This document shows positions 60,471 through 64,000 of a stretch of DNA of 64,000 nt, one piece after another. The translations under genes and the position numbers were made by a program. Position 1 is the first letter of the stretch; each line of letters starts with the position of its first letter. Below the pieces are notes generated by a model. It had not been told where the DNA came from, did no database searches, and saw only the letters and a list, made by a program, of their open reading frames with translations. This stretch comes from Nocardia sp. (GTDB taxonomy: Bacteria; Actinomycetota; Actinomycetes; Mycobacteriales; Mycobacteriaceae), in contig NZ_JAODNK010000025.1 of assembly GCF_025465275.1 (NCBI RefSeq), positions 62,001 through 126,000 on the forward strand, written 5' to 3'.

Positions 60471-61475
60471 CTACACCGGCACGGGGACGGACATCAGCAG
60501 GGACGCCATCACCCCTTCGGCGGTCACGCCCTCGATCTCGTGCTCGGGCAGCAGGTGCAGCCGATGCCGGAGCACTGCTGTCGCAACGGCTTTCACATCG
60601 TCGGGAGTGACATAACCGCGGCCGTTCAACCAGGCGAAGGCCCGGGCGGCGGCCATGAGCGCGGTCGCGCCACGGGTGGACGCACCGTGGGCGACGGCGG
60701 GGGAGGTGCGGGTCGCCCGGCACAGATCCACCGTGTAGGCCAGCACCTCCGGGCTGAGCGCTACCTGGGCGACGGCCCGGCGAGCGGCGGCGATGTGCTC
60801 GGGTCCGGCCACCGGACGCAGGCCCGCGGCTGCCAGATCGCGCGGATCGAAACCGGCGGCATGCCGTTGCAGAATGCGGAATTCGTCGTCGCGCCCGGGC
60901 AATTGGACGTCGACCTTGAACAGGAACCGGTCCAGCTGCGCCTCCGGCAGCGGATAGGTGCCCTCCTGCTCGATGGGGTTCTGGGTGGCGACCACCACGA
61001 ACGGATCGGGTAGCGGGCGCGGCACCCCGTCCACCGAAACCTGGCGCTCCTCCATGGATTCCAGCAGCGCGGACTGGGTTTTCGGTGGGGTGCGGTTGAT
61101 TTCGTCGGCGAGCAGCAGATTGGTGAAGACCGGTCCGCGCCGGAAGGTGAATTCCGCCGAGTGCGGGTCGTAGATCTGTGAGCCGGTGACATCACCGGGC
61201 ATCAGGTCCGGGGTGAACTGGATGCGCGTGTGCTCCAGGTCCAGCGCGGTGGCCAGCGCCCGCACCAGCAGCGTCTTGGCCACGCCCGGAACACCTTCCA
61301 GCAGTACGTGGCCGCGGCACAGCAGCGCCAGGACCAGGTACATGACCGCCTGGTCGTTGCCGACCACGGCCTTGCCGATCTCGCCGCGCAGGGCCAGCAG
61401 CGCCTGCTGGGCCTGCTCGGCGGTCACCACATGGTTGGTGTCCACGACGACAGCCGTGGGCTCTGATCCGGTCAC
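60471..61475 (-). CDS. MoxR-type AAA+ ATPase
   Basis: GTG 61475 overlaps the DUF4129 stop (GTGA) and has GGAGG upstream, so the longer frame from 61496 is rejected. The 334-residue protein has Walker A 'LLEGVPGVAKT' (a MoxR-type variant with Ala before Lys), Walker B 'LLLADEINRTPP', sensor 1 'VVATQNPIEQEGTYPLPEAQ' and the C-terminal lid. It works with DUF58 and the membrane proteins encoded around it. It resembles mycobacterial MoxR2 (Rv3692). Confidence 0.92.
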   Translation of the reverse strand: MTGSEPTAVVVDTNHVVTAEQAQQALLALRGEIGKAVVGNDQAVMYLVLALLCRGHVLLEGVPGVAKTLLVRALATALDLEHTRIQFTPDLMPGDVTGSQIYDPHSAEFTFRRGPVFTNLLLADEINRTPPKTQSALLESMEERQVSVDGVPRPLPDPFVVVATQNPIEQEGTYPLPEAQLDRFLFKVDVQLPGRDDEFRILQRHAAGFDPRDLAAAGLRPVAGPEHIAAARRAVAQVALSPEVLAYTVDLCRATRTSPAVAHGASTRGATALMAAARAFAWLNGRGYVTPDDVKAVATAVLRHRLHLLPEHEIEGVTAEGVMASLLMSVPVPV

Positions 61476-62542
61476 AAGACCTCCGCTTCGATCCATTCGA
61501 GTTGTGCGGCCACGACTTCCAGCGTGACCCGGCCGGGGACCGGGTCGTACAGTGCGGCGCGCACCATCACCGGGTCGGCGCCGGTGCGCGCGGACAGGGC
61601 CGCGGTCACCAGTTCGGGCGGGGTGTCGGCGGTGACGCCGAGCGCGGGCCGCAGCCGCCGCAGGGTGGCCGCGCGCAGTCCTGCCGCCACATGGTCGTGG
61701 TCGCGGGATTTCCGGTACAGCCCGGCCTGTCCCGCGAGCAGTTCATTGGCGGGCGCCTCCACCGGCAGCGGTTCGCGCACCACGGTGCCGCGCCGCCGGC
61801 CCCGCCACCAGAGCACGGTGACCCAGGCGATGAGGAATTGCAGTCCGCCGAAGGCCGCCCAATCGGGCAGGCGCTGGAAGATCGAATCGTCGCCGCCGCC
61901 GAAGTCCGGCGGCTTCACCTTGGGCGGGTGGTGCGGCGCGGTGGTCGGCGGCGTCGAGGGCGCGGGCTGCGTCTCGTGCGGTGGCGACGGCGGCACGCTG
62001 AGGTGGGTGACCAGGTAGATGAGGAAGAGCACGACGAGTATCCCGGCCAGCACCGCCCAGAATCGCCAATCCCGCAGTAGCGCGGGCAGTTCCAGCGGCT
62101 CGCGAGCCTTCTTCTTCCGGGCCGTCTTCGACTTGCGGGTCTTGCGGCGCTGCTCGGCGATCTCGGCCGGTGCGAGCTTGGGCGGCGGGGCCACGGAGTA
62201 GCGGTCGGCCTGTTCCAGCCGCCGGTATTCGGCCTCGGCCGCCGGGCGGCCGCCGTACACGATCTCGTCGAAACTGTGTGCGGCCGAAGGCAGTTCGGTG
62301 GCCTCGCCGGGCAGCACGACGGTCGCGGCCTGCGCGGTCTCCCGGGCGGTGCGGGCACGCTGCACCTCGAGGATGCCGCGCTGCTCCAGACCGCGGGTGA
62401 CGGCACGGTACCGCTCCCGCAGGGCGGTACCGAAGTCGGCGCGCCGGGCTGCTTCCTCGGCGGCGGCCAGGTGGGTGGCGGCGGGTCCGAGCGCGGGTTC
62501 CGGTGGGGCCGGGCGGTATTCGTTCGTGCGCGGATCGGTCAC
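61472..62542 (-). CDS. DUF4129-DUF4350 fused membrane protein
   Basis: GTG 62542 overlaps the upstream stop (GTGA) and gives 356 residues. Residues ~25-130 carry DUF4129-like sequence ('AEEAARRADFGTALRERYRAVTRGLEQRGIL', 'SFDEIVYGGRPAAEAEYRRL'). A basic linker and a transmembrane helix ('FWAVLAGILVVLFLIYLVTH') follow. The C-terminal half is DUF4350-like ('WWRGRRRGTVVREPLP', 'LAGQAGLYRKSRDHDHVAAGLRAATLRRL'). In mycobacteria the two are separate genes before moxR, so this looks like a fusion. Confidence 0.75.
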   Translation of the reverse strand: MTDPRTNEYRPAPPEPALGPAATHLAAAEEAARRADFGTALRERYRAVTRGLEQRGILEVQRARTARETAQAATVVLPGEATELPSAAHSFDEIVYGGRPAAEAEYRRLEQADRYSVAPPPKLAPAEIAEQRRKTRKSKTARKKKAREPLELPALLRDWRFWAVLAGILVVLFLIYLVTHLSVPPSPPHETQPAPSTPPTTAPHHPPKVKPPDFGGGDDSIFQRLPDWAAFGGLQFLIAWVTVLWWRGRRRGTVVREPLPVEAPANELLAGQAGLYRKSRDHDHVAAGLRAATLRRLRPALGVTADTPPELVTAALSARTGADPVMVRAALYDPVPGRVTLEVVAAQLEWIEAEVL

Positions 62543-63411
62543 CGCCGGACCTCCCCGGGAATACGGATGTCCCAGGCTTCGCGGCGGCAGCGCCGATCCA
62601 CATAGGTGACGACCTGGGCCGCCGACTCCACCATTTCGCCGAAGGCAACCATGAGCAGCGCGGCGGTGACGATCAGCACCGTCACCGTCCAGCGGTGTGT
62701 GCCGGAGAAGCCGGAGATGAACTGCGGCAAGGCCAGCAGCGGAACCACCAGCACCAGCAGCAGCCCGCGCAGCGATATGAGCAGCCCGACGATCTGCCAT
62801 TCCGAACCGGACATCAGCAGTTTCGTGCGCAGCGTCGCGATCCGGAAGGTGGCCGATTCATCGAAAATGGCCGGGACCGTGGTGAATCGGCGCGCCCGCA
62901 ACCAGAGCAGCCAGATCACGGCGAACGGAAAGGTAATGAGCAGGGGAGCGCCCAGTGCCAGCACACCGATACCGATGAGCGTGTACATCACCTGATACCC
63001 GAGCAGCGCCCCGGCTTCCGAGGCCAGCTGATTCAGCGCACTCTGCCAGGACAGCTGCTGCCGGTGTACCACCGCGAGCCCGATCGGCACCGTCACACCG
63101 CGCACGAACATGCGCAGCGCCCAGGCCGCCAGCAATCCGGTCAGCAGTGCGCCCCAGAAGGTTCCGCCATCCGAATCATCGGTCGCGACGGAGACCAGCA
63201 CGGTCACGGCGATGGTGACGGCGGCGGCCACCGCTACCGCCACACCGAGCAGGACGGCGAGAGTTTTGATGCGCGTCTGGATCAATGCGAAGGGCAGATC
63301 CAGGAGTTCCCGGAACTGCATGGGGCGAATCGGGACCGGCGCCGGTTCGGTGTGCGGTTCCCCCACCGAGCCGGCCGGCGGACCGACAGGGTCGGCGGCG
63401 GCTGGCAACAC
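62539..63411 (-). CDS. Multi-pass membrane protein of the moxR operon
   Basis: The 290-residue protein starts at GTG 63411 and has about six hydrophobic segments ('TLAVLLGVAVAVAAAVTIAVTVLVSV', 'GTFWGALLTGLLAAWALRMF', 'LIGIGVLALGAPLLITFPFAVIWLLWL', 'GLLLVLVVPLLAL', 'WTVTVLIVTAALLMVAF'). The first hydrophilic part includes 'MQFRELLDLPFALIQ'. It overlaps the DUF4129 gene by 4 bp. It probably belongs to the glycerophosphoryl-like/DUF7544-type membrane proteins that open such operons, but I cannot name the family with certainty. Confidence 0.75.
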   Translation of the reverse strand: MLPAAADPVGPPAGSVGEPHTEPAPVPIRPMQFRELLDLPFALIQTRIKTLAVLLGVAVAVAAAVTIAVTVLVSVATDDSDGGTFWGALLTGLLAAWALRMFVRGVTVPIGLAVVHRQQLSWQSALNQLASEAGALLGYQVMYTLIGIGVLALGAPLLITFPFAVIWLLWLRARRFTTVPAIFDESATFRIATLRTKLLMSGSEWQIVGLLISLRGLLLVLVVPLLALPQFISGFSGTHRWTVTVLIVTAALLMVAFGEMVESAAQVVTYVDRRCRREAWDIRIPGEVRR

Positions 63412-63448
63412 GGGGCCGAGTCTATAGGGACGGCCTCGTCCGGTCGCT

Positions 63449-64000
63449 CTATGTTTTTGCGAGCAGGCGGGCGACCAGTTGCCGATACAGCTCCGGGTCG
63501 ACGGGCTCCATACCGAGCAGTGCGCGCAGGTAGACGCCGTCGCCGACGAGGCGGACGATCTCGGCGTGCACCGGATCGTGGATCTCGTTGTCCAGTGCGA
63601 TCTTCCAGGAGCCCATCATTTCCGCGAGCGCCCGATCGGTCTCGTCCGCGGGGGCGTCGTCCGCGGTGCCGACCGCGCCGTGCGAGCCGTCGACCGTGCG
63701 CATGGTGGCCAGGATCGACCGATGCAGAGCGAGCTCCAGCGCGTCGGCGTCATTGTCGGGCTGCGGGGTCTGCAGATACCACTCGGCGACGGAATGGCCT
63801 TGCTCCACGGCATGGCGCAACTGCTGATCGGAGCGTTCGCCGAGCCGCCGCACCAGTCCGGCGAGCAGCGCGTCCTTGCTCTTGAAGTGGTAGAGCAGTC
63901 CGCCCTTGGAGACGCCGGCGGCCGCGGCGACGCTTTCCAGCGTCACCTGGGACATGCCTTTGTCGAGCAGCAGGGTTTCGAGGGCGTCGAGGATCCGGTT
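63449..64000 (-). CDS. TetR-family regulator, 5' end outside window
   Basis: The frame is open to the right edge: residues before the first Met still read as TetR helix 1 ('RILDALETLLLDKG'), followed by 'TLESVAAAAGVSKGGLLYHFKSKDALL', the recognition helix block. The remaining ~130 residues form the ligand-binding and dimer domain. It reads toward the moxR operon with a 38-bp gap. The start codon lies outside the window. It may regulate a gene further right. Confidence 0.88.
   Translation of the reverse strand, partial: NRILDALETLLLDKGMSQVTLESVAAAAGVSKGGLLYHFKSKDALLAGLVRRLGERSDQQLRHAVEQGHSVAEWYLQTPQPDNDADALELALHRSILATMRTVDGSHGAVGTADDAPADETDRALAEMMGSWKIALDNEIHDPVHAEIVRLVGDGVYLRALLGMEPVDPELYRQLVARLLAKT

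Noticed and set aside
59043..61013. 656-codon plus-strand ORF opposite DUF58 and moxR
   Set aside because: It starts inside the inverted repeat and runs antisense to two clear genes; composition is shadow-like.
1..64000. CRISPR arrays, insertion sequences, integrase
   Set aside because: No regularly spaced repeats, cas genes, transposase or full integrase are visible; the integrase is expected left of the window.

Overview
The window is high-GC actinobacterial DNA, most likely from Nocardia or a close relative. The inference rests on gene order: ppiA, rhomboid, PH protein, crgA, trpG/pabA, then leftward pknB-pknA-pbpA-rodA-pstP-fhaB-fhaA and tRNA-Leu. This is the conserved origin-proximal cell-wall and cell-division block of Mycobacterium/Nocardia, followed by a moxR2-type block (SpoIIM, RDD, DUF58, MoxR, DUF4129/DUF4350).

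Positions 1 to about 35.42 kb are an integrated siphovirus-like prophage whose left end lies outside the window. All structural genes are on the plus strand in canonical order with frequent 1-4 bp overlaps: small early ORFs, a terminator, a tRNA-like RNA, HNH nuclease, terminase small and large subunits, portal, MuF-like protein, scaffold, decoration, major capsid, connectors, tail terminator, tail tube, frameshifted tail chaperones, a 1521-residue tape measure with an embedded NlpC/P60-type peptidase, distal tail, Gp37-like protein, gp29-like protein, a C39+GH25 endolysin, holin-like proteins, minor tail proteins and a 990-residue collagen/beta-helix/SGNH tail fibre. Two structural genes look broken: the large terminase is split by a frameshift, and the Gp37-like gene carries an in-frame amber codon inside a perfect 44-nt hairpin with a UUCG tetraloop. 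The phage may therefore be defective.

The prophage right arm (29.3-35.2 kb) is an accessory module. A leftward operon (58-aa membrane peptide, resolvase-N-like protein, MurF-type ligase, APH-fold kinase) diverges from a rightward XRE-TPR regulator and GNAT acetyltransferase, followed by small hypothetical and zinc-ribbon genes. The arm ends at a tRNA-Ala 3'-end fragment (35397-35421), read as attR.

From 35.49 kb onward is host chromosome: a class III adenylate cyclase, a DrrAB-type ABC exporter, glmS, the ppiA-to-fhaA block with a split RibD-like pair inserted between trpG/pabA and pknB, tRNA-Leu(CAG), and the moxR-type membrane/ATPase operon. A TetR regulator runs off the right edge. The pknB-fhaA genes form one leftward, overlapping operon coupling Ser/Thr phosphorylation (PknA/B, PstP, FHA readers) to elongation and septation (RodA, PbpA, CrgA).

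The most unusual items are the tRNA-like RNA at 921-1051 with a 56-nt anticodon-loop insert and a possible loop-tail pseudoknot, the stop-bearing palindrome at 19853-19896, the split terminase, and the MurF/kinase cargo operon.
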